From: CAVQZC01 sp963718315
Lineage (GTDB): Bacteria; Actinomycetota; Thermoleophilia; Gaiellales; JAICJC01
NCBI GenBank assembly: GCA_963718315.1
Contig: CAVQZC010000003.1
Location: 186,001-250,000 of the forward strand
DNA length: 64,000 nt
Direction of reading: 5' to 3'
This document shows, piece after piece, positions 26,739 to 35,703 of this stretch. The position numbers were made by a program, and so were the translations under genes. Under the pieces are notes generated by a model. It saw only the letters and a program-made list of their open reading frames with translations, was not told where the DNA came from and searched no databases. The first letter of the stretch is position 1, and each line of letters starts with the position of its first letter.

Positions 26739-26767
26739 TTGACGCGGTAGTGAGTATTCACTAACCT
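26739..26767 (+). promoter_or_regulatory. TetR/MFS promoter with internal palindrome
   Basis: TTGACG (26739-26744) and TAACCT (26762-26767) are spaced 17 bp; the start codon follows six bases later, implying a leaderless mRNA. TAGTGA (26748-26753) and TCACTA (26758-26763) form a perfect inverted repeat inside the spacer, a likely self-operator for the TetR protein. Confidence 0.65.
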
Positions 26768-26773
26768 GCGGCG

Positions 26774-27394
26774 ATGGCCGTGAGCAGTGAGACCGTCCGC
26801 CTCCGCATGACCGGTGACGACCGCCGGGCGCAGATCCTCGCCGTGGGTCGCGAGGTGTTCGCAGAGCGCGGGTTCCATGCCGCGGGGACGGCGGAGATCG
26901 CCGCCCGTGCGGGCTGCTCCGAGCCCACGATCTACAAGCACTTCCCGTCGAAGCAGGCGCTGTTCGCCGCCGTGCTCGAGGACGCCACCGAGCGTACCCG
27001 CGAGCACATCGAGCAGATCATCGGCGACACCGACGACCCGATCCAGGCGATCGTCGAGAGCGGCTGCGGCTCCCATGAGGTGGTCGCCCAGACGTGGCGT
27101 CTGCGCATGCTCGCCATCACCCTGCTCGACGATCCGCAGATCCGGGATGCAATCAACCACAGCGTCGGCGCGCTGCGCGACCGGTTCGCCGCCGCGGCGA
27201 GCACGTCGCAGGAGCGGGGCATCTATCGCTCCGACGTCGATCCCGACCAGATGGCCTGGATGTGGCTCGGGATCACCTTCGCCATGGGCTACCGGCGGGC
27301 CGTCGAGGACGACGTGCCCTTCGACCGGATCGCAGACCTTGCACGCATGTTCGTGCGCACCTTGAGGGTTGCGCCAGCAGAGGAGGCACCGTGA
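26774..27394 (+). CDS. TetR family transcriptional regulator
   Basis: A 206-residue repressor. The helix-turn-helix (AEIAARAGCSEPTIYKHFPSK) is near residues 42-62; the C-terminal ligand domain is helical. It overlaps the MFS gene by four bases (GTGA). The palindrome in its promoter suggests self-repression and efflux induction by a drug-like ligand. Confidence 0.9.
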   Translation: MAVSSETVRLRMTGDDRRAQILAVGREVFAERGFHAAGTAEIAARAGCSEPTIYKHFPSKQALFAAVLEDATERTREHIEQIIGDTDDPIQAIVESGCGSHEVVAQTWRLRMLAITLLDDPQIRDAINHSVGALRDRFAAAASTSQERGIYRSDVDPDQMAWMWLGITFAMGYRRAVEDDVPFDRIADLARMFVRTLRVAPAEEAP

Positions 27395-28968
27395 TAGAGG
27401 AACACCCCAACCGCAAGTGGTGGACGTTGTTCGCCATGTGCTTCGCGCTGTTCATGATCATGCTCGACAACACGGTCGTGAACGTGGCGCTGCCCTCGAT
27501 CCAGCGGGCGCTGAGAACGACGCCCGAGAACCTCGAGTGGACGATCAACGCCTACGTGCTGACGTTCGCCGGGTTCATTCTGCTGGGCGGCAAGCTGGGC
27601 GACCGGTTCGGGCGTAAACGGCTGTTCCTGGTCGGCCTTACGGTCTTCACGGCATCGAGCGCAGCCTGCGCGTTGTCCTCGACGGATACGCAGCTGATCG
27701 CCTCGCGCGTGGTGCAGGGCGTCGGCGCGGCGTTCCTGAACCCGCTGTCGCTCTCCATCCTGGTCTCGGCATTCCCCCGCAAGCAGCTGCCCACCGCCAT
27801 TGGCATCTGGGCCGGCATCTCCGGCCTGGGCCTGGCGATCGGCCCACTGCTCGGCGGCTTCCTGGTCCAGAACGTCTCGTGGTCGGCCGTGTTCTGGATC
27901 AACGTCCCGATCGGCATCGTTGCCTTCGCAGTCACCATCTGGGCGGTCATCGAGTCCCGCGACCCGTCGGCGAAGCACATCGACATCGTCGGGACGTTGC
28001 TCGTCACCGGTGGCCTGTTCGCGCTCACCTGGGGCCTGATCAAGACCGACAGCCACTCGTGGACGTCGCTCTACATCATCGGCTTCCTGGCGCTGGCGAC
28101 AGTGCTGCTGGTCGGCTTCGTGGTGTGGGAGCTGCGGCAGAGCGACCCGATGATCCCGCTTGGCTTCTTCCGCAAGCCCGCGTTCAGCATCTCCAGCCTG
28201 GTCGTGCTGATGGTGGGCGTGGCGATGTTCGGCGTCATCTACTTCATCACCCTCTACTTCCAGAACATCCACGGCTACTCGCCGCAGCAGGCCGGCCTCC
28301 GGTCGCTGCCGCTGACCGCGATGGTCGTCCTGGTCGCCCCGATCGCCGGCCGTCTGAACGGCAGGGTCGGGCCGCGGCCGCTGATGACGATCGGCATGGC
28401 AGGGATGGCGCTGGGGCTGCTCGGCCTCGCTCAGATCGGCGTCGACACCAACTACCTGTACCTGATCCCGATGTTCCTGGTGATGGGCGCGGGCATCTCG
28501 ATGACCATGCCGTCGGTGACATCGGCGGCGATGGGATCGGTCGACCCGACCAAGGCGGGCATCGCCTCGGGCGTGGTCAACTCGTCGCGGCAGGTGGGCG
28601 GTGCGCTCGGCGTCGCGGTGTTCGGCTCGATCGCGGCGACGCTGGCCTCGGACGCGTGGTCAAGCTCGATCTCGAAGCTGCCGGCCGCGGCCCATGCCGG
28701 CGCGGCGCAGCTGACGCCGCTCGTGATCGGCGGCCAGACGGCCAAGATCGGCCATATCGCAACGGCGACGTCCGGCGCGGTCGCCGGCAAGGTGGCATCC
28801 GACGATGCGGCCGCTGCCTTCATGCACGGCTTCCACGGCGCGATGTACGCGGGTGCCCTGATGGCCGCCGCGGCGTCGGTGACGGCCTTCGTCGGCCTCC
28901 GCAACGTCCGCGTCCGGCAGCCGCAGGAACAGCAGGCCGAGCAGCCGATGGCTGCCGTCGAGATGTAG
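27391..28968 (+). CDS. MFS multidrug exporter, DHA2 (EmrB/QacA) type
   Basis: A 525-residue transporter of the 14-helix drug:proton antiporter family. Motif D1 appears as LDNTVVNVALPSIQRAL in the first helix; the motif A region is GKLGDRFGRKRLF and motif C is GISGLGLAIGPLLGG. GTG 27391 follows AGGAGGCACC. Coupled to the TetR regulator, which presumably controls it. Confidence 0.92.
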   Translation: MIEEHPNRKWWTLFAMCFALFMIMLDNTVVNVALPSIQRALRTTPENLEWTINAYVLTFAGFILLGGKLGDRFGRKRLFLVGLTVFTASSAACALSSTDTQLIASRVVQGVGAAFLNPLSLSILVSAFPRKQLPTAIGIWAGISGLGLAIGPLLGGFLVQNVSWSAVFWINVPIGIVAFAVTIWAVIESRDPSAKHIDIVGTLLVTGGLFALTWGLIKTDSHSWTSLYIIGFLALATVLLVGFVVWELRQSDPMIPLGFFRKPAFSISSLVVLMVGVAMFGVIYFITLYFQNIHGYSPQQAGLRSLPLTAMVVLVAPIAGRLNGRVGPRPLMTIGMAGMALGLLGLAQIGVDTNYLYLIPMFLVMGAGISMTMPSVTSAAMGSVDPTKAGIASGVVNSSRQVGGALGVAVFGSIAATLASDAWSSSISKLPAAAHAGAAQLTPLVIGGQTAKIGHIATATSGAVAGKVASDDAAAAFMHGFHGAMYAGALMAAAASVTAFVGLRNVRVRQPQEQQAEQPMAAVEM

Positions 28969-28977
28969 GATTCGCCC

Positions 28978-29397
28978 ATGGGCAACGCGTACGTCGGACT
29001 GGCGATCGGCTGGTGGCTGATCGCCCTCGTGATTGTCGTGGGGGGAAGCGTGCTGATCGCCACCGCCTTCCGGAAGATGCCGGTCGCCCGCGCCGTGACC
29101 GGCGGGATCATGGCCATCGCGCTGGTGGCGGTGGCGACCTGGGTGGTCGCAAACTACGCCGCCCGCCAGAAGAACCTCCAGGGCGTGACCACCGTGCCGC
29201 CGTTCCACTGGCACAGCCACGTCCTGCTGCTCGTGATCACGGTCTTCGCCCTGGGCATCCTCCTGACCACCGGGGTTGGCGCGATCGCAGAGCGGCGGCG
29301 GCGCACGGCGTGGAAGTGGCAGATCGCGTCACTGCTGACGGCGGGCATCGCGCTCGGCGTGCTGGTCGCTCTGCCCGAACGGCACCTGGCGAGCTGA
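28978..29397 (+). CDS. Small membrane protein, unknown
   Basis: A 139-residue protein with four predicted helices and short basic loops (AFRKMPVAR, AERRRRTAWK). It starts nine bases after the MFS stop and is probably in the same transcript. No domain recognised. Confidence 0.65.
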   Translation: MGNAYVGLAIGWWLIALVIVVGGSVLIATAFRKMPVARAVTGGIMAIALVAVATWVVANYAARQKNLQGVTTVPPFHWHSHVLLLVITVFALGILLTTGVGAIAERRRRTAWKWQIASLLTAGIALGVLVALPERHLAS

Positions 29398-29404
29398 CCG
29401 AGCC

Positions 29405-30751
29405 GTGACGTTCACGCAGGCGCCCCACCGGCCCTCGGCTGTCGGCGTTCACGGCATGGTCGCGACCAGCTCGCCGCTGGCCGCGCTGGCCGGGCTGGGC
29501 GCGCTGGAGCAGGGCGGTAACGCCTGCGACGCCGCGCTGGCGGCGGCGGGCGTGCTGGCGGTCGTCGAGCCGAACCAGTGCGGCCCCGGCGGCGACCTGT
29601 TCGCGATCGTTGTCAAGGATGGCGAGGAGCCTGTCGGCCTCAACGCCAGCGGCCGCTCACCGATGCAGCCGGGTGACCGGCTGCCCGAGGAGTTCGGCCC
29701 CCGCAGCGTCACCGTGCCGGGGTGCGTCAGCGGCTGGCACGAGCTGGCCGGGCGGTTCTCCCGGCTGGGAGTCGAGGCGGCGCTTGCACCGGCGATCGAG
29801 ACGGCCCGGCGCGGGTTCGCCGTGCCGCCCAAGGAGGCGGCACTGTGGCAGGAGGCCTGGGCCGACCTCGAGGGCGACGCCGCTTCCACGTTCGAGCTAC
29901 GCGGAGCCTTCCGCAACCCGGCGATAGCCGAGACGCTCGAGCTGGCCGCCGCCGGGAGCTTCTACGAGGGCCCCATCGCCGAGGCGATTGCGGCCGTCAG
30001 CTGGCTGTCGGTCGACGATCTCGCCGCCCACCGGCCGGAGTGGGTGACGCCGCTGCGGTTCGCCTACGGCGGCCACACGCTGCTCGAGCTGCCGCCCAAC
30101 GGCCAGGGCTCGATCGCGGGCTGGGCGCTCGAGAGCCTCCGCTCCCCGGAGCCGGCCGACCAGATCGCCGCGCTCGAGACAGCCTACGCACGCGGGTACG
30201 CCACCATCGGCGACACCGCCTACGTCTGCGCGGCCGACGGCGAGGGCATGGCCGTGTCCCTGATCCAGAGCGTCTACCACGGGTTCGGATCCCGGGTGCT
30301 GGTCCCGGGCAAGGGGTTCACGCTCCAGAACCGCGGCGCCGGGTTCGTGCTCGAGCCCGGGCACCCCAACACGTTCGCGCCCGGCAAGCGCCCCTTCCAC
30401 ACCATCATCCCGGCCGCCCTGCTCGACGGCGACGACCGCTGGAAGGCGGTGCTCGGCGTGACGGGTGGCCAGTTCCAGCCCCAGGGCCACGTCCAGGTGG
30501 TGTGCAACCTGGTCGACCGCGGCATGGATCCCCAGGCGGCGCTGGACGCCCCGCGCTTCTGGCTCGAGGATGACGGGATGGTGTGGCTGGAGCCGCCGCT
30601 GGCCCACCTGGCCGACACGCTCGGCCGCCGCGCCGAGGTGCTGGACATCGAGGACGAGTTCGGCAACGGCCACGTCATCGCCCGCGGCGACGACGGCCTG
30701 CTGCACGGCGGCAGCGAGCCGCGCCGCGACGGGGTGGCGCTGGGGCTTTAG
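29405..30751 (+). CDS. Gamma-glutamyltransferase-like Ntn-hydrolase (YwrD type)
   Basis: A 448-residue member of the gamma-glutamyltranspeptidase family, shorter than the classical enzymes (about 560) and with no signal peptide, so probably cytoplasmic. The N-terminal part has GGNACDAALAAAGVLAVVEPNQCGPGGD (seen in pieces). The autocatalytic threonine lies in IGDTAYVCAADGEG near residue 268, with SVYHGFGSRV after it, a form typical of the YwrD subgroup rather than the Thr-Thr-His of true transpeptidases. GTG 29405 is used. Confidence 0.85.
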   Translation: MTFTQAPHRPSAVGVHGMVATSSPLAALAGLGALEQGGNACDAALAAAGVLAVVEPNQCGPGGDLFAIVVKDGEEPVGLNASGRSPMQPGDRLPEEFGPRSVTVPGCVSGWHELAGRFSRLGVEAALAPAIETARRGFAVPPKEAALWQEAWADLEGDAASTFELRGAFRNPAIAETLELAAAGSFYEGPIAEAIAAVSWLSVDDLAAHRPEWVTPLRFAYGGHTLLELPPNGQGSIAGWALESLRSPEPADQIAALETAYARGYATIGDTAYVCAADGEGMAVSLIQSVYHGFGSRVLVPGKGFTLQNRGAGFVLEPGHPNTFAPGKRPFHTIIPAALLDGDDRWKAVLGVTGGQFQPQGHVQVVCNLVDRGMDPQAALDAPRFWLEDDGMVWLEPPLAHLADTLGRRAEVLDIEDEFGNGHVIARGDDGLLHGGSEPRRDGVALGL

Positions 30752-30760
30752 AGTCAGGCG

Positions 30761-31693
30761 GTGTCCGAGCCGCCTGGCGTCATCTACCAGCACCCCCTCG
30801 CCTACCTGCTGTGGCTGGAGGGCACGGCGCTGCTGAACGGGTTCGCAGGCGGGTACGACCGGGCGTTCACGCTCGCCCGGCTGGCGGAGGTGCGGGCCCT
30901 TCTGGACGCTGCCGACGAGCTGGGCGACGGAGTCGAGGCTCGGCCGATCACCACCCAGGAGGGCTACGCGATGTGGGCTCCGTTCTACGACGAGCCCGGC
31001 AACGCACTGCTCGAGATCGAGCAGCCGATCGTCCGCGAGATCCTCGACGGCCTGCCGGCCGGACTCGCCCTCGACGCCGCCTGTGGCACCGGCCGCCACA
31101 CCGCGTATCTCGCGCAGCTCGGCCACCGCGTGATCGGCGTCGACAGCTCGTCCCAGATGCTCGCCGTCGCGCGGGCGAAGGTGCCAGGCGGCCAGTTCCA
31201 CCAGGCCGAGCTCGAGGCGCTGCCGCTGGGCGACGACTCGGTCGACCTCGTCGTCTGCGCCGTCGCCCTCAGCCACGTCGAGGACATCGCCTCGGCATTC
31301 GCGGAGTTCGTCCGCGTCCTGCGGCCCGGCGGCAACCTCGTCGTCTCCGACTCGCGCGGCGTGATCGGCGACATCGGGCTGCCGCTGGTCAGGGTCGGCC
31401 CTGACGGCAGCTACGGCTACATGCCGATCTACAGCCGGCTGGCCAGCGACTACCTGGCGGCGGCGCTGCCGCTCGGTCTGGCTGTGCTGCGCTGCGACGA
31501 GCCACGGCGACCGTCACCGCTGATCGGCGACGACGGCACCGATCTCAGCGACGGCACCCCCTCGCCCGCGCACGTCCCGGGCGAGCCGCCGAACATCTGG
31601 GCGCTGCACCCGCTGGCGATCGAGGCAACCAACGCCGCCTGGGCGGATAGGCCTGCGGCCATCGTCTGGCACTTCCAGCTGCCGGCTGACTGA
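30761..31693 (+). CDS. Class I SAM-dependent methyltransferase
   Basis: A 310-residue protein. Motif I is LDAACGTGRHTAYLA near residue 105, and motif II/III LVVCAVALSHVED and LRPGGNLVVSDSRG follow. The first 85 residues form an extra helical cap. GTG 30761 starts ten bases after the gamma-glutamyltransferase stop, so co-transcription is likely. Substrate unknown. Confidence 0.85.
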   Translation: MSEPPGVIYQHPLAYLLWLEGTALLNGFAGGYDRAFTLARLAEVRALLDAADELGDGVEARPITTQEGYAMWAPFYDEPGNALLEIEQPIVREILDGLPAGLALDAACGTGRHTAYLAQLGHRVIGVDSSSQMLAVARAKVPGGQFHQAELEALPLGDDSVDLVVCAVALSHVEDIASAFAEFVRVLRPGGNLVVSDSRGVIGDIGLPLVRVGPDGSYGYMPIYSRLASDYLAAALPLGLAVLRCDEPRRPSPLIGDDGTDLSDGTPSPAHVPGEPPNIWALHPLAIEATNAAWADRPAAIVWHFQLPAD

Positions 31694-31719
31694 TCGGAGC
31701 CGTTCGCGAGGGTCTCCCC

Positions 31720-31742
31720 AAAAAGGCCTGCAAAAGCGGCCT
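31720..31742 (-). terminator. Intrinsic terminator for the GGDEF gene
   Basis: AGGCC (31724-31728) and GGCCT (31738-31742) form a stem extended by an inner GC pair; on the minus strand five T follow (31724-31720). It lies about 110 bases beyond the GGDEF stop and also faces the end of the methyltransferase gene. Confidence 0.6.
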
Positions 31743-31853
31743 ATCGAGAGTTCGCTTGGTCCATGCCACTTGGCGCGCGTTCGCTTGCCAATTGGTCTTT
31801 CACGCACCTCTCGTGACAGGTGCGCCGTCACCGTGCGGCAGCGCCGGCGCTGC

Positions 31854-33407
31854 TCAGGCGGCGGCGCGGACGACCTGGTCGCGCCCGCCGTTCTTGGCGC
31901 GGTAGAGCGCGCCGTCGGCCTCGGCCACCAGCCGGCTGCGCTCGCCGGCGTCCTCGGGGAACACGGCCCAGCCGATCGACGCGGACAGGCGGCGTCCGGC
32001 CTCGGGCTCGACGCCCAGCTCCTTGACCGCCTCGCGGGCGCGCTCCAGCAGCTCCTCCATGCCTTCGCGGTCGGCCGTTTCCAGGATCAGGGCGAACTCC
32101 TCGCCGCCGAATCGGAACACCCGGTCGGAGCTGCGCAGCGACGAGCGGATCGCCTCACCGGCGCGGCGGAGCACCGTGTCACCCTCCGGATGGCCGAGGC
32201 TGTCGTTGACGAGCTTGAAGTGGTCGAGGTCGACGATGGCCAGCCCGAAGCCGAGCCCACGCCGCTTCGAGAGCGCGATGCGCCGCCGCAGCTCGGCGTC
32301 GAACGACCGCCGGTTGGGCAGGCCGGTGAGGGCGTCGTGACCGGCGGCGCGCTCCAGCGCCTCCTGGCGCAGCACCGTGCGCCACAGCGCCGAGAGGTGG
32401 CCGAGCATCAGGTCCAGCGCGTGGTGGTCGTGCTGGTCGCCGCGGCCGGGTGCGAAGCAGACCGAGACGTGCAGGCCCTCGCCGGCGTCATCGACCTGGC
32501 GCGTGAAGCGGGGCAGCCCGTGGGAGCGGTGGGACGCCGGCGCGCCCTCGCTGACGATGAAGCAGTTCGCACCGATCGCGTCGTGCGGGGCGACGTTCGC
32601 ATAGCCGATCAGCTGACTGCGGGTGGAGGCCTCCTTGGCTCGGCCGCTCCACGCCAGCACACTCTCGATCTGGGCACTCCAGCGGGCCTCCCGTTCGCGC
32701 TGCTTGTCGGCGGCGCCGGCCAGGAAGAAGGCGCGGCGCAGGAGCCGGATGCCGCCTGCCAGAAGCAGGATCAGCCCGGCAAGCGTCGCCACCTGGCGCA
32801 CGGTGTCGGCGACATCCGACGTGCGGTTCGCGCTGCGGATGGCTGCGGCGGTCGCTCCCGGGAGCTCGGTGGACAGCTTGCCCAGGCCGTCGCTGATGTG
32901 CTGCACCTCGGGAGCGGGCTGCGCCGGGCCGGCCGGCGGCACCGCGCGGCCGTGCCCGCCGCTGCTCATCTGCCCCGACAGCTCGCGCTGCCACGTCTGG
33001 ATGGCCGACGTCGTGTGTGCGATCTGCCTGGTCAGGGCGGGCCCGAGGCGTGCGTCCGCAGCCGCCGCGTGCAGTGCGCGCAGGGCCGTATTGCTGTGCG
33101 ACAGATCGGCCTGGAACTGCCCCACGTACTGCTGGCGGCCGGTCAGCCGGAAGGAGAGGCCGTCGTTCTCCTCACCCAGGATCGAGCTCTCCAGCCGGGC
33201 CACCGCAAGCTGGGTGCCGGCGGTGGCGCGCGCCCGGGCGTCGGCCGTGTCGCGGTAGCGGCCGGCGACGTAGCTGGCCAGCCCGATCGCGATCAGGACG
33301 CCGACGGTCGAGGCCAGCCACAGGAACGAAAACCACCGGATCTGGTAGGAGATCGGCTGGCTTGCGCCCGTCTCGTGGCCGGGGGGCACGGGACCAGGGG
33401 GGTGCAT
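31854..33407 (-). CDS. Membrane-anchored GGDEF diguanylate cyclase
   Basis: A 517-residue protein. Two membrane segments (near residues 25-45 and 225-245) enclose an extracytoplasmic helical sensor region. A GAF-like spacer follows, then the GGDEF domain with the active-site sequence FGGEEFAL and the inhibitory I-site RSSD five residues before it. It would make c-di-GMP with product feedback. ATG 33407 is preferred; an ATG at 33464 would add 19 residues without coding character. Confidence 0.85.
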   Translation of the reverse strand: MHPPGPVPPGHETGASQPISYQIRWFSFLWLASTVGVLIAIGLASYVAGRYRDTADARARATAGTQLAVARLESSILGEENDGLSFRLTGRQQYVGQFQADLSHSNTALRALHAAAADARLGPALTRQIAHTTSAIQTWQRELSGQMSSGGHGRAVPPAGPAQPAPEVQHISDGLGKLSTELPGATAAAIRSANRTSDVADTVRQVATLAGLILLLAGGIRLLRRAFFLAGAADKQREREARWSAQIESVLAWSGRAKEASTRSQLIGYANVAPHDAIGANCFIVSEGAPASHRSHGLPRFTRQVDDAGEGLHVSVCFAPGRGDQHDHHALDLMLGHLSALWRTVLRQEALERAAGHDALTGLPNRRSFDAELRRRIALSKRRGLGFGLAIVDLDHFKLVNDSLGHPEGDTVLRRAGEAIRSSLRSSDRVFRFGGEEFALILETADREGMEELLERAREAVKELGVEPEAGRRLSASIGWAVFPEDAGERSRLVAEADGALYRAKNGGRDQVVRAAA

Positions 33408-33482
33408 ACACTTAACTGTCGCTCCAGAGCGCTGACACGGCATCCCCCAGCAGGGTGACGACACCCGCCGATTAGCGCTTTC

Positions 33483-34193
33483 TTAGGGCGATCGGCGCTG
33501 GTTGTCCAGGAACGCGGCGTGCGTGATCGGCATCCGCTTCTGGAACAGCTGCTCGACCGCCTCGGCGTAGCGGCGGATCTCGCGCTGGGCGGTCTCGGAG
33601 TTGCGCAGCGACAGGAAGTTCATCAGGCTGCGGGCGTTCACCGTCCAGTAGAACTGGGTGTAGATCGCGACCGGCAGCACGTTGCGCGCGACCTCCTTGG
33701 CAACGCCCTGCTCGATCAGCTCCTCGTACGTCCGGTAGGCGTGGTCGTAGACCGCCCGCTGCGCCTCGCGCGTGTGCTCGGCCAGCTCCGGCTCGACCTG
33801 CTCGAAGGTGTAGGCGCCAGGCTTGCCTACCTGCGTCCGCACATCCTCGGCGGCCGGCGTGTAGAACTCGGCCTCGAGCTGCGAGTAGCGGCCCGACCAC
33901 TCGTTGAACGAGCCGATCCGGTGCCGTTGCCACTCGCGGCAAACGAAGATCGGGCACTTGATGTGAAACCGAAACGCGTTGTGCTCGAACGGCGACCCGT
34001 GCCGCTCGCGCATCAGGAACCGGATCAGGCCGGCATCCCGGTCGGTCATCTCGGTTGCCCGCTGAGCAAACGAGACCCGGGCGCCGTTGACGACCGAGAG
34101 GTCGTCGGCCATCGCGCCGTCCAGCCGCACGAACCCGTGGTCGAGCACGGCGATCTCGTCGACCCCAGCACGTTCGATCGTCCCCACCTCCAT
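33483..34193 (-). CDS. thyX: Flavin-dependent thymidylate synthase ThyX
   Basis: A 236-residue enzyme that methylates dUMP to dTMP using methylene-tetrahydrofolate and FAD. The ThyX signature RHRIGSFNEWSGRY is present, plus ARVSFAQRA near the start and the C-terminal NARSLMNFLSLR. ATG 34193 has AGGAGT five bases upstream, which fixes the start; longer in-frame extensions run into the upstream SDR gene. Confidence 0.94.
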   Translation of the reverse strand: MEVGTIERAGVDEIAVLDHGFVRLDGAMADDLSVVNGARVSFAQRATEMTDRDAGLIRFLMRERHGSPFEHNAFRFHIKCPIFVCREWQRHRIGSFNEWSGRYSQLEAEFYTPAAEDVRTQVGKPGAYTFEQVEPELAEHTREAQRAVYDHAYRTYEELIEQGVAKEVARNVLPVAIYTQFYWTVNARSLMNFLSLRNSETAQREIRRYAEAVEQLFQKRMPITHAAFLDNQRRSP

Positions 34194-34231
34194 GACTCCT
34201 AGGGTAACCACCGCGGCGGACGCAGAATCAC

Positions 34232-34960
34232 CTACTGCTTGAGCAGGCGTCCCCCGTCCACGATCACATTCTGGCCGGTCAGGAAGTCCGACTCGATGCA
34301 GAACCGCACGGCGCGGGAGACGTCTTCGGGGCTGCCCATGTGCCCCAGCACGGTCTCCTCGCCCGAGCCGCGCTCGCCTTTGGGCATCAGCACGGGGCCG
34401 GGAGCGACACCGCACACGCGTATGCCCTCGGCACCCCAGTCGGCCGCCAGGCACTTCATCAGCTGGATCAGAGCCGCCTTGGCGGCGCAGTGCGCGGCGA
34501 ACTTCGGCCAGGCCTGGATGCCCGCGACGTCGGTGATCGCCACCACGACGCCGCCGCCCTGCGCGGCCATGTAGCGGTGCGCCGCCTGGGCGGCGAACAG
34601 GAAGCCCTTGGCCGTGCTGTCCAGCGCCGAGTCCCACAGCTCCTCGTCGATCTCGGCGGCGGGTCGCGGATCAAACCCGCCGGAAGGGCAGTGCACGTAG
34701 ACGTCCAGGCCGCCCAGGATGTCGACCGCCCAGTCCACCAGCGCCCGCATGTCCGCGGGCTGTGTGGCGTCGGCCTGATGCGCGCCGCTCCGGCGTCCCA
34801 GCACCTCGATCTCGGCCGCCGTCTGCGCTGCGTCCTCGACCGCCGAGTGGTAGCTGATGACCACGTCTGCACCGCCGTGCGCCAGGTCGAGCGCGATCGC
34901 CTTGCCGACCCGGTGAGCACCGCCTGCGACCAGGATCCTCTGTCCGTTCAGCGGCGGCAT
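34232..34960 (-). CDS. SDR family oxidoreductase with altered active site
   Basis: A 242-residue short-chain dehydrogenase-like protein resembling FolM/pteridine reductases. The nucleotide loop is AGGAHRVGKAIA and HCPSGG replaces the usual NNAG. The catalytic tyrosine of YxxxK is replaced by histidine (FAAHCAAKAAL; codon CAC), and the usual serine position reads AITDVAG. The lysine remains. It may use different chemistry or be a non-catalytic paralogue; a sequencing error (TAC to CAC) is possible. Upstream of thyX on the same strand. Confidence 0.8.
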   Translation of the reverse strand: MPPLNGQRILVAGGAHRVGKAIALDLAHGGADVVISYHSAVEDAAQTAAEIEVLGRRSGAHQADATQPADMRALVDWAVDILGGLDVYVHCPSGGFDPRPAAEIDEELWDSALDSTAKGFLFAAQAAHRYMAAQGGGVVVAITDVAGIQAWPKFAAHCAAKAALIQLMKCLAADWGAEGIRVCGVAPGPVLMPKGERGSGEETVLGHMGSPEDVSRAVRFCIESDFLTGQNVIVDGGRLLKQ

Positions 34961-35008
34961 GTGATGGGTATGCTAATGAGTTGACAACGAGAAAGGACGG
35001 AGACGCTC

Positions 35009-35632
<624 letters not shown>

Positions 35633-35641
35633 AGAAGGCCT

Positions 35642-35680
35642 CGACGGGGGCGGGCGCGTTTGCGGCGCTCGTCCCCGTCG
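35642..35680 (+). terminator. Hairpin after sodA
   Basis: CGACGGGG (35642-35649) and CCCCGTCG (35673-35680) form an 8-bp stem with additional GC pairs inside. It begins ten bases past the sodA stop. No T-run. Confidence 0.55.
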
Positions 35681-35703
35681 GCATATCTGGGGATGGAGGT
35701 TTG

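Noticed and set aside
31694..31853. Small gene between the methyltransferase and GGDEF genes
   Set aside because: Only short shadow frames exist; the region is explained by two convergent 3' ends and a terminator hairpin.
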